A stretch of DNA of 36,521 nt, taken from an uncultured Prevotella sp. GTDB taxonomy: Bacteria > Bacteroidota > Bacteroidia > Bacteroidales > Bacteroidaceae. A model generated the notes under the pieces. That model ran no database searches and was not told where the DNA came from. It was given only the letters and a program-made list of their open reading frames with translations. The stretch covers positions 1-36,521 of the forward strand of contig CAJOFE010000028.1 in the NCBI GenBank assembly GCA_905233825.1. The letters are read 5' to 3'. Shown here piece after piece: positions 6,468 through 15,068 of this stretch. The position numbers and the translations under genes are program-made. The first letter of the stretch is position 1; each line of letters opens with the position of its first letter.

Positions 6468-9400
6468 ATGAGAGGACTGTTTTTATTCCTGGCACTCTGC
6501 ATCAGCCGCATGGCAGCAGCAACGACAGTGGGCGGCACACCCCTGCTGTCATTAGGCATGGGCGACGGGCTGCGCAGCAACTCGGTGACCAGTCTGCTCA
6601 CCGACAGCCGAGGACTGCTGTGGATAGGCACCACTCAGGGGCTGAACCGCTACGACGGATACGAGGTGAAGGCACGCTTCCCTGAGAGCAGCGACAGGCA
6701 GCTGGACGAACTGTTCTCCACACCTGTGACAGCCATCGAGGAAGACGGCGACGGACGGCTGTGGCTGGAATGCGAAAGTGGACGCTACTTCCTCTACGAC
6801 ACACGGACAGCTCACTTCACCCACCACGTGGCCGACACGCTGCGTAGCCTGGGGCTCAACCCCAACGGCGACTATCGGGTGAAGGCGGGCACTGGCAGTG
6901 CACTATGGCTCATTGACAACAACACCATCAGCCGCTATGACTGCCGCTCGAAGACCGTAAAGACCTGGGCAGCCTCCATCCCCCTGCCTGCCACAGCTGC
7001 CGGCATGGTAGCAGAAACAGCCGACGGCCTCTATATCTGCACGGCTGACGGTCTGTGGCACCTCACCACATCGAACGGCATAATGCAGCACGAGCCGCTG
7101 CCAGAACGTCTGGAGCAGCAGGCTGGCGACCTACGGCTGATGGCCGATGCCGACGGCACTTTGTGGCTCTACAGTAAACGTGAGGAGATAGTTTGCCGCT
7201 ACTTGGTGGGAGGCAGATGCATACGTGAGACAGTAAATCTGCCACAGACGGCAGGAGCCTCGGACAACAATGCCATACGCGACATGATAGACGACGGTAA
7301 GGGCATCGTCTGGATAGCTACCGACCACAAGGGCCTCTTCGCCTACGACAAGAAAACAGGCACGATGACGGCAAGGGCATCGGACAATGCCACCTGCCTG
7401 GCCAACGACCGTGATGGCACCCTCTGGGTGGGACATCTGAAAACGGGACTCTCGGCACTCCTTCCTCACCACTCACAGCTCACCTCTCACCACTCACCCC
7501 AGTGTGGCGACATCCTGGCTATGGCCTACGACACTAAAGGCAGCCTGTGGATGGGAACAGACGGCAACGGAGTCTATGTGGAGCATGCCGACGGCAGCAT
7601 ACGGAAAACACCACTACCCAACATCACGGTGATGACACTACTGAGCGACGGAGAGGACGGCATGTGGGCAGGCACCTACAATCAGGGACTCTATCACATT
7701 GCTGCCAACGGCACATGGAAACGCTACAGTACCGACAACGGTTCCTACCCCACCGAGCATGCCTGGACAATGGCCTGCGACGGACAAGGCCGAATATGGA
7801 CGTCGTCGCCCAACAGCAAAACGGTCATCATAGACAAGGCTGGCAGCCAGGCACGGGTAGTTACTGACGATGCCGGCAACGATATACACGGCAACGCCCT
7901 GTGCTACGACGGAGCAGGCACGATGTACGTCGCATCGGTATATGGTCTATGGAGTTGCACAGCTGATGCTGACAGCATCAAATGCAACGTGGCCTTCGGC
8001 AACAAGAAAGGCACCCAACAGTGGATGAGCCAGATGATTACCGGCATTGAAGCCGACAGGCAGAAGCAGCTCCTGGTGCTACGCCATCAGGAGGGCATCA
8101 CCGTCTATGACATGCGCAACGACACGCTGCACTTCATTCTCATCGACAATCTCAAAGGAATGGCTCGCGACCACGACGGAGTCTATTGGCTATGCACCTC
8201 TACGGGCAGCGTGAAAGCCATCCGCCTGAAAGAAAGCCCCAGCGGCATCGACATCATCAGCCGCCAAGCTGCCACTGCCCTGCCCCAGTTCTTCTTCAAT
8301 GGCGACGCTATGGTTTGCTCGCCACAGGGAGAGATGCTGATGGGCGGCACAGAAGGGTACATCAGCATCAATACCCGCCAGCTCATGGCCGCCAAGGTTG
8401 AAGAGCGCGATGTCATCATCACCGAGATTGCCATCGGCGATAGCCTGATCAACGAGCAGACGGGCACCGTCAGCCTGAGCCACGATGCTGCCTCGATTAC
8501 CGTGAGATTCTTCGCAGGAAGCTTGGAGGGCATACAGCGCACACGCTATGCCTATCGACTTGTAGGACAGATGGCTGACTGGGCCACTACCGACCATAAC
8601 TACGTCTCGTTCCACGCCCTGCCCCCAGGCGACTATACCCTGCAGCTCTGCACCTACCTCGAAGATGGCACGATGGGCCGTCCGTGTGAGCTGAACATCA
8701 GCGTTGCCCCACCTTTCTATCGCACATGGCCTATGTATATCGTCTATGCCTTGGCTGCCCTGACACTCCTGCTACTCATCGGCATGAGGCTACGACAACG
8801 GCACCGCGAGCGCAACGAACGGCAACAGCAGCTCATGGAACGGCAGAAAATGGAACAGATTACCGAGATGAAGCTGCAGTTCTTCACCAACATCAGCCAC
8901 GACCTGCGCACTCCGCTCACCCTCATCATCTCACCATTAGAGCAGATGGTGAAAAAGATGGATGCCGGAGGTACCCCACAGAACCTGTCGGCACAGCTGC
9001 ACAACATCCTCAAGAACGCCAGATTGCTGTTAGACGAGGTGAGCGCCCTGCTCGACTTCCGCCGACTCGATGCCGGAGGCGAGACACTCAACATGCAGCG
9101 TGGTGACATCATTGTCCATCTGAACGGCATTCTTGTCTCGTTCAGCGACTATGCCGAGGAACGGGGCATACGGCTCTCCTTCGAGCACGACGCCGATAGC
9201 TGCTTCCTCGCTTACGACCACGAGAAGATGAACAAGGTGATGAACAATCTCTTCTCCAACGCCATGAAATTCACACCTTCAGGCGGTAGCGTTACCCTGT
9301 CCTTCCGCCAAGACGCCTCACAAAATGCCATTATCAGCCTTGCAGACACTGGCAAAGGCATCGCTGACAGTGACAAGAAGCACATCTTCGACCGCTTCTA

Positions 9401-10397
9401 CCAGGTGGCAGCGAAAGACAGCGCACAGACTGGTAGCGGCATCGGCCTCCACATTGTCAACGAATATGTCAAGATGCATCACGGCACCGTTAGCGTTGCC
9501 GACAACCACCCTACTGGCAGCATCTTCACCATTACATTGCCAATGGAAGCCCACCCCACCTCCTCCAAAGAAGGGGAGGGTCGCACAGAAACTTTGCGCA
9601 CAACGAATCCCCCTCTATCGGAAAAGCCGGAAGAAACATCCATCCTCGTTGTCGATGACAACACAGACATGCTCTCCTTCGTCAGCTCCTGTATGCAGGA
9701 GGATTACCATGTGCTCACCGCTCCCGACGGGGCAACGGCGCTGAGTGTGCTGAAGCAGGAACAGGTAGGACTCATCATCAGCGACGTCATGATGCCTGGC
9801 ATCGATGGCTTCGAGCTTTGCCGAAGGGTGAAAAGCGACATCAACCTGTCGCATATCCCCGTCATCCTGCTCACTGCCCGTGACACCGATGTCAGCCGCA
9901 TCGAAGGCCTGCAGCTGGGAGCCGACGACTATCTTACAAAGCCCTTCAACATCGAAGTGCTGCGCCTCCGCGTGAAGAAATTCATCGAGTGGGAACAGAA
10001 CAACCACCGACAGTTCCGGCAGAAGATGAACATCGAGCCCAGCGAGATTACCATCACCCCCCTCGACGAGCAGTTCATCCGTAAGGCTCTCGATATCGTC
10101 GAAAAGAACATTGCCGACTCCGACTTCTCCGTTGAAACGCTGGCCGATCATGTGGCTATGTCGCGCTCCACACTCTACAAGAAACTCATGGCCATCACCG
10201 GCCAGGGCCCGTCGGAGTTCATCCGCACCATCCGCATCAAGCGAGGCAAGGCCCTGCTCGAAACTTCGCAGATGCAGGTCACTGAGATTGCCTATGCCGT
10301 GGGCTTTACCACCGTGAAGAGCTTCACCATGAATTTCAAGGCCGAATATGGCATGACCCCATCGGAATTCCTTGCTGCCGCGAAAAAGAAACAATGA
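6468..10397 (+). CDS. Hybrid two-component system sensor kinase/response regulator (HTCS)
   Basis: This 1309-residue inner-membrane protein combines a whole two-component pathway. A signal peptide is followed by periplasmic propeller repeats (LWIGTTQGLNRYDG, VWIATDHKGLFAYD, LWMGTDGNGVYV, MWAGTYNQGLYHI), a Y_Y_Y domain at about 680-740, and a membrane helix at about 756-776. Next come the kinase with phospho-acceptor His811 in ISHDLRTPL, ATPase boxes (NNLFSNAMKF, DTGKGI, GSGIGL), a receiver with Asp1106 in ISDVMMPG, and an AraC-type DNA-binding domain from about 1203. All key residues are present. Such proteins sense a glycan fragment and activate its utilisation genes. The stop overlaps the start of the GH105 gene by four bases, so the likely ligand is an unsaturated uronic oligosaccharide. 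Odd points are a repeat-like insertion in the propeller (7465-7504) and a repeat-like linker before the receiver (9545-9638). Confidence 0.93.
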   Translation: MRGLFLFLALCISRMAAATTVGGTPLLSLGMGDGLRSNSVTSLLTDSRGLLWIGTTQGLNRYDGYEVKARFPESSDRQLDELFSTPVTAIEEDGDGRLWLECESGRYFLYDTRTAHFTHHVADTLRSLGLNPNGDYRVKAGTGSALWLIDNNTISRYDCRSKTVKTWAASIPLPATAAGMVAETADGLYICTADGLWHLTTSNGIMQHEPLPERLEQQAGDLRLMADADGTLWLYSKREEIVCRYLVGGRCIRETVNLPQTAGASDNNAIRDMIDDGKGIVWIATDHKGLFAYDKKTGTMTARASDNATCLANDRDGTLWVGHLKTGLSALLPHHSQLTSHHSPQCGDILAMAYDTKGSLWMGTDGNGVYVEHADGSIRKTPLPNITVMTLLSDGEDGMWAGTYNQGLYHIAANGTWKRYSTDNGSYPTEHAWTMACDGQGRIWTSSPNSKTVIIDKAGSQARVVTDDAGNDIHGNALCYDGAGTMYVASVYGLWSCTADADSIKCNVAFGNKKGTQQWMSQMITGIEADRQKQLLVLRHQEGITVYDMRNDTLHFILIDNLKGMARDHDGVYWLCTSTGSVKAIRLKESPSGIDIISRQAATALPQFFFNGDAMVCSPQGEMLMGGTEGYISINTRQLMAAKVEERDVIITEIAIGDSLINEQTGTVSLSHDAASITVRFFAGSLEGIQRTRYAYRLVGQMADWATTDHNYVSFHALPPGDYTLQLCTYLEDGTMGRPCELNISVAPPFYRTWPMYIVYALAALTLLLLIGMRLRQRHRERNERQQQLMERQKMEQITEMKLQFFTNISHDLRTPLTLIISPLEQMVKKMDAGGTPQNLSAQLHNILKNARLLLDEVSALLDFRRLDAGGETLNMQRGDIIVHLNGILVSFSDYAEERGIRLSFEHDADSCFLAYDHEKMNKVMNNLFSNAMKFTPSGGSVTLSFRQDASQNAIISLADTGKGIADSDKKHIFDRFYQVAAKDSAQTGSGIGLHIVNEYVKMHHGTVSVADNHPTGSIFTITLPMEAHPTSSKEGEGRTETLRTTNPPLSEKPEETSILVVDDNTDMLSFVSSCMQEDYHVLTAPDGATALSVLKQEQVGLIISDVMMPGIDGFELCRRVKSDINLSHIPVILLTARDTDVSRIEGLQLGADDYLTKPFNIEVLRLRVKKFIEWEQNNHRQFRQKMNIEPSEITITPLDEQFIRKALDIVEKNIADSDFSVETLADHVAMSRSTLYKKLMAITGQGPSEFIRTIRIKRGKALLETSQMQVTEIAYAVGFTTVKSFTMNFKAEYGMTPSEFLAAAKKKQ
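7465..7504 (+). repeat. Low-complexity CTCACC-rich insertion inside the HTCS propeller
   Basis: CTCACCACTCA occurs at 7465-7475 and again at 7486-7496, in a stretch made nearly only of C, T and A. It encodes HHSQLTSHHSP between two propeller blades, unlike the surrounding coding sequence. Confidence 0.45.
9545..9638 (+). repeat. Possible palindrome-derived linker inside the HTCS gene
   Basis: CCTCCTCC and GGGGAGGG flank a short loop near 9559-9580, and CCCCCTCTATCGG follows at about 9610. Both resemble the C-rich palindromes in repeats A and B and in the UPF0597 gene. The stretch encodes a flexible S/T/E/P-rich linker between the ATPase and receiver domains (about residues 1027-1057). Confidence 0.3.
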
Positions 10398-11569
10398 ATA
10401 TTAACAATAAAAGAAGAATCATGAGACGAAGACTATGGCTGCTGATAGGAATGGCAGCACTGATGATGGAAGGGGCTGCACAACCAGCGGCCGATGATGT
10501 GTTAGGCGTGGCACGCCGCGTGAACGACTACTTCATGCAGAAGTATGAAGACCCTACCGTTCCTACCAACGTGAAAAAGATAAGACCCAGCTCGCTATGG
10601 ACACGTGCCGTGTATTACGAGGGACTGATGGCACTGCAGACCGTCGATCCACAGCAGCGTTACATAGACTATGCCACGCGGTGGGCTGACTTCCACCAAT
10701 GGACACCACGCAATGGGGTTACCACCTGCGATGCCGATGACCAGTGCTGCGGACAGACCTATTGCGAGCTAGCGGGCGATTCGAAGTACGAGGCTCGGGA
10801 GCAGCTGAGTCACGTGATTGAGAACCTGAACCACCAGATGCAGACACCTAATCCGAAGAACGGCTCGCTCTACGGCTGGTGGACGTGGATTGACGCCATA
10901 CAGATGGCCATGCCACTCTATATGCAGGTTTACCAGCTTACGGGCGACAAGAAATACTGCGACCACGCCATGAAGATGTATCGCTGGACCAGGAATGAAT
11001 GTGGCGGAGGACTGTTCAACAAGAAGGAGGGACTATGGTGGCGCGATGCCGACTATGTGCCGCCCTACAAAGAGCCCGACGGCCAACAGTGCTACTGGAG
11101 TCGCGGCAACGGATGGGTGTATGCCGCACTGGTGCGCTGCATGGAGCAGCTACCGAAGAAATCGAAGGAATATAAGGAGCTGAAGAAGGACTTCGTGCTG
11201 ATGAGCAAGGCGCTGCTGAAATGTCAGCGAGAGGACGGATTCTGGAATCCCAGCTTAGTGAGCACCAACTATGCGATGCCCGAGACCAGCGGCACGGCAC
11301 TCTTCCTCTACGGCATGGCATGGGGCATACGGCAGGGTTATCTGAAGGCTGACAGCTATCGACAGGCCTGCAACCGCGCATGGAAGGCCATCGTGCGCGA
11401 TGCCATACACCCCGACGGCTTCATCGGCTGGATGCAGGGCACGGGCAAGGATCCCAGTGCAGGACAGCCACTGAGCTATACCCGTACGCCCGACTTCGAG
11501 GACTACGGCACGGGCTGTGTGCTACTGGGAGCCGTGGAGTATTGTAGATTGCTGAAAGCCAATAACTAA
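10394..11569 (+). CDS. GH105 unsaturated glycuronyl (rhamnogalacturonyl) hydrolase
   Basis: The 391-residue protein matches the GH88/GH105 fold, an alpha/alpha barrel that removes the unsaturated uronic acid left at the non-reducing end by polysaccharide lyases. Family marks include SLWTRAVYYEGLMAL, WWTWIDAIQMAMPLY with the expected catalytic Asp (residue 167), CYWSRGNGWVYAALVR, a SGTALFLYGMAWGI helix, and the terminal FEDYGTGCVLLGAVEY. The ATG at 10394 overlaps the HTCS stop in an ATGA junction. A second start at 10421 gives a tidier signal peptide (MRRRLWLLIGMAALMMEGAA). Export to the periplasm is likely either way. Co-transcription with the sensor suggests the locus handles pectin fragments such as rhamnogalacturonan; ulvan- or xanthan-like substrates are alternatives. 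Confidence 0.87.
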   Translation: MNINNKRRIMRRRLWLLIGMAALMMEGAAQPAADDVLGVARRVNDYFMQKYEDPTVPTNVKKIRPSSLWTRAVYYEGLMALQTVDPQQRYIDYATRWADFHQWTPRNGVTTCDADDQCCGQTYCELAGDSKYEAREQLSHVIENLNHQMQTPNPKNGSLYGWWTWIDAIQMAMPLYMQVYQLTGDKKYCDHAMKMYRWTRNECGGGLFNKKEGLWWRDADYVPPYKEPDGQQCYWSRGNGWVYAALVRCMEQLPKKSKEYKELKKDFVLMSKALLKCQREDGFWNPSLVSTNYAMPETSGTALFLYGMAWGIRQGYLKADSYRQACNRAWKAIVRDAIHPDGFIGWMQGTGKDPSAGQPLSYTRTPDFEDYGTGCVLLGAVEYCRLLKANN

Positions 11570-11608
11570 AAGCTAAAAACCCATAATTTCTCGCAAAACA
11601 TATTAAAA

Positions 11609-11640
11609 ACTCCTTATTCCTCGCTCCTAACTCCTAACTT
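11609..11640. repeat. Degenerate short tandem array (TCCTAACTC-like)
   Basis: A pyrimidine-rich run of imperfect 7-9-bp units just upstream of the DUF1573 promoter. It is similar in style to the short arrays near 15745 and 26255. Confidence 0.4.
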
Positions 11641-11645
11641 ATTTG

Positions 11646-11653
11646 TACTTTTG
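11646..11653 (+). promoter_or_regulatory. -7 promoter element for the DUF1573 gene
   Basis: TACTTTTG ends 33 bases before the ATG at 11687. Because it covers an upstream in-frame TTG at 11651, that TTG cannot be the start. Confidence 0.6.
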
Positions 11654-11686
11654 CGTCAAAATAGTGAACACAAAACATTGAATGAC

Positions 11687-12070
11687 ATGAAGAAACTATT
11701 ACTTTTCATCACGATGCTCATTTGTGGAGTAACCACCACAATGGCGCAGAAGCCTGCCGAGATCAAGTTCGACAAGCTGACACACGACTTTGGTAAATTC
11801 TCGGAGAAAGACGGTACAGTAACATGCACTTTCACCTTTACCAACGTAGGCGAGCAGCCCCTGGTCATCAATCAGGCCATCGCCTCTTGCGGCTGCACCG
11901 TGCCCACCTACACCAAAGAGCCCATCCAGCCTGGAAAGGGCGGCGAGATCATAGTCACCTATAACGGAGCGGGCAAGATGCTTGGACATTTCAAGAAGAA
12001 CATCGCAGTGCGCACCAACGGAAACCCAGAGCTGACTCGCCTCTATATTGAGGGCGACATGACGGAATAG
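11687..12070 (+). CDS. DUF1573 domain exported protein
   Basis: The 127-residue protein has a signal peptide (MKKLLLFITMLICGVTTTMA) followed by a single DUF1573 immunoglobulin-like domain. Family marks are the strand FDKLTHDFGKF, the TFTNVGEQPLVI segment, the SCGCTVP motif and the PGKGGEIIVTYN stretch. The family is common in Bacteroidetes exported proteins and its molecular role is unknown. The start at 11687 is chosen because an upstream in-frame TTG lies within the promoter element. The gene stands alone, followed by repeat A. Confidence 0.85.
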   Translation: MKKLLLFITMLICGVTTTMAQKPAEIKFDKLTHDFGKFSEKDGTVTCTFTFTNVGEQPLVINQAIASCGCTVPTYTKEPIQPGKGGEIIVTYNGAGKMLGHFKKNIAVRTNGNPELTRLYIEGDMTE

Positions 12071-12145
12071 ACCGGCAACTGGTCTGAACCCCCTAAGCGA
12101 GGAGGCTGGGGGCTGAACAGAGGCCATAGGGGGTAAAAAACGCCC

Positions 12146-12181
12146 TTCTATTTCGTCTATTTTGTCTATTTCTTCTATTTC
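12146..12181. repeat. Four tandem 9-bp units, left end of copy A
   Basis: The units are TTCTATTTC, GTCTATTTT, GTCTATTTC and TTCTATTTC. Their inverted counterparts, two GAAATAGAA units, lie at 12711-12728. Confidence 0.8.
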
Positions 12182-12192
12182 TCGGAAATCAC

Positions 12193-12225
12193 AAATGAGG
12201 CTCCTTGTTCGCAGGAGCCTCATTT
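12193..12225 (-). terminator. Intrinsic terminator-like hairpin of copy A
   Basis: AAATGAGGCTCCT and AGGAGCCTCATTT form a perfect 13-bp stem with a 7-base loop. The same AATGAGGCT...AGCCTCATT hairpin occupies the matching place in copy B. It is symmetrical and may work in both directions, also ending DUF1573 transcripts. Confidence 0.7.
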
Positions 12226-12335
12226 ATAGATAGTTAGCCCTAAAAACTGATTGGGCCATGACCCATGCAACTGGTGGTGGTGAGAGCGGTAATTCCCATG
12301 ATTTTTCTGTTTTTGGGCACGGATTCTTACTGTAA

Positions 12336-12437
12336 CAACTCCCCTCCTCCAGGGAGGAGGGGTAAGGGGTGGTAGGAACAGGTTACTGATACCACCCCGC
12401 CCTTCGGGCAACCCCTCCTTTAAAGGAGGGGAGTTGG
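12336..12437. repeat. Double palindrome within copy A
   Basis: Two C-rich palindromes (CCCCTCCTCC-AGGGAGGAGGGG and CCCCTCC-TTTAAA-GGAGGGG) are themselves arranged as an inverted repeat with GGGGTGGTA/TACCACCCC on the inner side. The same layout appears in copy B and inside the UPF0597 gene. Confidence 0.75.
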
Positions 12438-12532
12438 ATCCCCCCATTGCCAGTTGAATTCGCCGAAAATCAAAGTTGTATAAATATGCCAAACTTGTGT
12501 TAAACGGTCTGCTGCCTCCTTTTCTAAACGAG

Positions 12533-12596
12533 CGACCCGCTATTTTCATCGAGGAGCGCGCTAATTTTGACGAGCAGCGTGCTTATTTTCAGTGAG
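12533..12596 (-). repeat. Three 21-22-bp tandem repeats in copy A
   Basis: Units at 12533-12553, 12554-12574 and 12575-12596 share the minus-strand consensus CTCGTYGAAAATAGCGCGC. Matching units in copy B are at 25578-25640. Confidence 0.8.
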
Positions 12597-12628
12597 CAGG
12601 GCTTCGTGCTAACACATCTTTTCAACAG

Positions 12629-12636
12629 CAAAGTTA
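12629..12636 (-). promoter_or_regulatory. Promoter inside copy A
   Basis: The minus strand reads TAACTTTG, with TATTG exactly 20 bp upstream. Copy B keeps the same spacing (TATTG-N20-TAACTTCG), so the element probably carries its own promoter. Confidence 0.6.
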
Positions 12637-12764
12637 CGCACAAATAATCATTTATGCAATAGCCGTGCATCACTATGCATCGCCTATTAACGTTTTTGGG
12701 GAATGAGGGAGAAATAGAAGAAATAGAAGGGCGTTTTTTACCCCCTATGACCTCTGTTCAGCCC

Positions 12765-14309
12765 TTATTTTGCATATGCTACTGATCGTGTCTCGCGAAT
12801 GACGGTAATCTTGACCTGTCCGGGGTAGGTCATCTCATTCTGAATCTTCGAGGCGATCTGTCCGCTGAGGGCCTCAGTCTCGGCATCGTCCATCTTGTCG
12901 GCGCCGACAATGACTCGCAGCTCGCGACCTGCCTGGATGGCGTAGGTCTTGGTGACGCCGGGGTAGCTCATGGCAATGGCCTCGAGGTCGTTGAGGCGCT
13001 TGATGTAGGCTTCAACAATCTCGCGACGGGCTCCGGGGCGGGCTCCGCTGATGGCATCGCAGACTTGCACGATGGGAGCGAGGAGGGTCTGCATCTCCAT
13101 CTCGTCGTGGTGGGCACCAATGGCGTTGCAGATGTCGGGTTTCTCCTTAAACTGCTCGGCAATCTTGGCTCCGTAGAGGGCATGGGGCATCTCGCTCTCC
13201 TCGTCGGGCACCTTGCCGATGTCGTGGAGCAGTCCGGCACGCTTGGCTTTCTTGGGATTCAGTCCCAGCTCGGCAGCCATGACAGCACAGAGGTTGGCAG
13301 TCTCACGGGCATGCTGCAGGAGGTTCTGTCCGTAGGATGAGCGGTATTTCATCTTGCCGATGATACGCACCAGTTCGGGATGCAGTCCGTGGATGCCCAG
13401 GTCAATGGCGGTGCGCTTGCCAGTCTCGATGATCTCGTTGTCTAACTGCTTCTTCACCTTGTTCACCACCTCCTCGATGCGGGCGGGATGGATGCGGCCG
13501 TCGGCTACCAACTGATGGAGGGCGAGACGGCAGGTCTCGCGACGTACGGGATCGAAGCCGCTGATGACGATGGCCTCGGGGGTGTCATCAACTACGATTT
13601 CAACGCCACAGGCAGCTTCCAAAGCACGGATGTTGCGGCCTTCACGGCCAATGATGCGGCCTTTCACCTCGTCGTTGTCGATATGGAATACGGAAACGCT
13701 GTTCTCTACAGCTGTTTCGGTGGCCACGCGCTGGATGGTCTGGATGACAATCTTCTTGGCCTGAGCATTGGCATTAAGCTTGGCCTCGTCCATGATCTCA
13801 TTGATATAGCTGGCAGCGGCGGTCTTGGCTTCGTCCTTCAGGCTTTCAACCAAACGGTTGCGAGCCTCCTCGGCACTCAGTCCAGAAAGCTCTTCCAGCT
13901 TCTCACGCTCTTTCTGCTGCATCTTGCCCAGTTCCTCCTGTTTCAAGGCCAGCGATTTCTTCTCATTGTCGATACGGGTCTGCTGGTTGTCGAGCTCGTT
14001 CTTGCGACGTCCCAGCTCCTCCTGCCGCTGGTTCAGCGACAACTCGCGCTGCTTCAGCTTGTTCTCACTCTGCTGGATGTGCTGGTTGCGCTGCTGCACT
14101 TCTTTCTCCAGCTCGCTTTTCTTGTTGAGGAACTTCTCCTTTACCTCAAGCAGTTTCTTTTCCTTGATAACCTCTGCCTCCTTGTTGGCCGAGTCTATCA
14201 TCTCATTGTATTTTCCCTTGACGACTTTCAGGAAAACGAAGTATCCGCCTGCCACGCCTAATACAAGGGCAGCAGCGGCAATAATAATTGCTAAAATGGT
14301 ACTAATCAT
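12765..14309 (-). CDS. rny: Ribonuclease Y
   Basis: The 514-residue protein is a membrane-anchored endoribonuclease that starts mRNA decay. An N-terminal membrane helix (about 4-26, [22 protein letters not shown]) leads into a long charged coiled coil to about residue 200. A KH RNA-binding domain ([15 protein letters not shown]) and an HD phosphohydrolase domain with LLHDIGKV and AIGAHHDE metal ligands follow. Length and order are typical of the family. It is the last gene of a minus-strand operon with the coiled-coil protein and zapA, 30 bases after zapA. Its stop codon touches the right arm of repeat A, which may supply its terminator. Confidence 0.96.
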   Translation of the reverse strand: MISTILAIIIAAAALVLGVAGGYFVFLKVVKGKYNEMIDSANKEAEVIKEKKLLEVKEKFLNKKSELEKEVQQRNQHIQQSENKLKQRELSLNQRQEELGRRKNELDNQQTRIDNEKKSLALKQEELGKMQQKEREKLEELSGLSAEEARNRLVESLKDEAKTAAASYINEIMDEAKLNANAQAKKIVIQTIQRVATETAVENSVSVFHIDNDEVKGRIIGREGRNIRALEAACGVEIVVDDTPEAIVISGFDPVRRETCRLALHQLVADGRIHPARIEEVVNKVKKQLDNEIIETGKRTAIDLGIHGLHPELVRIIGKMKYRSSYGQNLLQHARETANLCAVMAAELGLNPKKAKRAGLLHDIGKVPDEESEMPHALYGAKIAEQFKEKPDICNAIGAHHDEMEMQTLLAPIVQVCDAISGARPGARREIVEAYIKRLNDLEAIAMSYPGVTKTYAIQAGRELRVIVGADKMDDAETEALSGQIASKIQNEMTYPGQVKITVIRETRSVAYAK

Positions 14310-14339
14310 AAATATATGTAATGTTAATATTCTCCCTCG

Positions 14340-14642
14340 TTACTTCAGTGCCTCTTCGATTTCAGAAGTCAGGTCTCGGAGAATATTATCATAGGGGGTC
14401 GTGTCGTTCTTGCCCAGTTCCTTCTCATACCGCAGGGCTATTTCAATGAGCGTCATCAGCCCTATGGTATGGTCACTCTTGCGCCCTTTATAGACCTGAG
14501 CATAGGCCCCGTAGCGCTCGGTGATAAGTTTGGCAGCAGCACGATAGTACACCTCATCCTCGCGGTTGTGGAGCACCATTGCAATGTCTTCATCATAGAC
14601 GTGCAACCTTATATTGAGTTTCTCGTTACTTGCTTCTGGCAT
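14340..14642 (-). CDS. zapA: Cell division protein ZapA-like
   Basis: This 100-residue protein matches the ZapA family, which cross-links FtsZ filaments at the division site. It opens with the N-terminal sheet (LNIRLHVYDEDIAMVL). A NREDEVYYRAAAKLITER segment follows, then the long C-terminal helix used for tetramer formation (HTIGLMTLIEIALRYEKEL). It lies between a coiled-coil gene (10-base gap) and rny (30-base gap) in one operon, an arrangement common in Bacteroidetes. Confidence 0.85.
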   Translation of the reverse strand: MPEASNEKLNIRLHVYDEDIAMVLHNREDEVYYRAAAKLITERYGAYAQVYKGRKSDHTIGLMTLIEIALRYEKELGKNDTTPYDNILRDLTSEIEEALK

Positions 14643-14651
14643 CGTCGTCTC

Positions 14652-14948
14652 TTACTTTTCATCGCTGAGTACAGCAATGCATTTATTTATGCTGCGTATC
14701 AGACTGGCTATCCGCTCTTTGGCACCTTCCAAGTCACCGTCGGTGATTTCGACCATACGGGCCATCTTCAACGCTTCGTAGTCTTGTTCCCGCTGAGCCA
14801 GTTTTGCCTGAAGCTGCTCTATCTGCAGTTTGTTCTCATCCAGCTGTGCATACAAACTCTGATTCTCCTGCTTCAGCTCTTTGAAACGGAGTATCATCTG
14901 TCTGACACGCGTCTGGAAGACGGCTAAATCTTTCTCACCTTGGTTCAT
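14652..14948 (-). CDS. Small coiled-coil protein upstream of zapA
   Basis: The 98-residue product is almost entirely helical. A heptad-rich coiled coil runs from about residue 15 to 65 (QENQSLYAQLDENKLQIEQL), followed by a C-terminal helix ending in KCIAVLSDEK. The start at 14948 is chosen because the promoter element at 14967-14974 lies inside the longer open frame that begins at 15005. Its place directly before zapA suggests a division-related role, perhaps as a ZapA or FtsZ partner. That is inferred from context only; the sequence itself has no diagnostic motif. Confidence 0.75.
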   Translation of the reverse strand: MNQGEKDLAVFQTRVRQMILRFKELKQENQSLYAQLDENKLQIEQLQAKLAQREQDYEALKMARMVEITDGDLEGAKERIASLIRSINKCIAVLSDEK

Positions 14949-14966
14949 GACCACAATTTTATCATA

Positions 14967-14974
14967 CAAAGGTA
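14967..14974 (-). promoter_or_regulatory. -7 promoter element for the coiled-coil/zapA/rny operon
   Basis: Reads TACCTTTG on the minus strand, 18 bases before the ATG at 14948. Confidence 0.7.
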
Positions 14975-15068
14975 GGCAAAAGATGTGAAAAGTGATACAT
15001 GTCAAGTGAAAAGCGACAAAAAATTGCGTTATTTTAACATTTTGTACACATTTTTCACTTACCGACTA

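Larger units (their letters stand above)
12110..12764 (-). repeat. Palindromic repeat element, copy A (about 655 bp)
   Basis: Copy A reads on the minus strand and matches copy B (25409-26079) on the plus strand. Its ends are 45-bp inverted repeats (12110-12154 and 12720-12764, one mismatch). The right arm stops at the base before the rny stop codon. Reading inward on the minus strand there are 9-bp units at the end, a promoter (12629-12636 with TATTG 20 bp upstream), three 21-bp repeats (12533-12596), and a conserved block around 12440-12490. A double palindrome (12336-12437), a conserved CACCACCACCAGTTGC tail (about 12254-12290) and a terminator hairpin (12193-12225) follow. There is no transposase. 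A 109-codon minus-strand frame inside it (12220-12549) is probably not a protein. Confidence 0.85.

Noticed and set aside
9615..10394. 259-codon minus-strand frame opposite the HTCS receiver and DNA-binding domains
   Set aside because: It mirrors conserved HTCS domains, so its openness is explained by codon use.
12220..12549. 109-codon minus-strand frame in repeat A (starts MKIAGRSF), with a 69-codon relative in repeat B at 25624-25833
   Set aside because: The frame crosses the 21-bp repeats and palindromes. The two copies diverge after the palindrome by frame and sequence, the copy B start is not an ATG, and conservation is at the DNA-structure level rather than the protein level.
13488..14261. 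257-codon plus-strand frame opposite rny
   Set aside because: It is antisense to a strongly conserved gene, leucine-rich as expected from the reverse of a coiled coil, and has no promoter.
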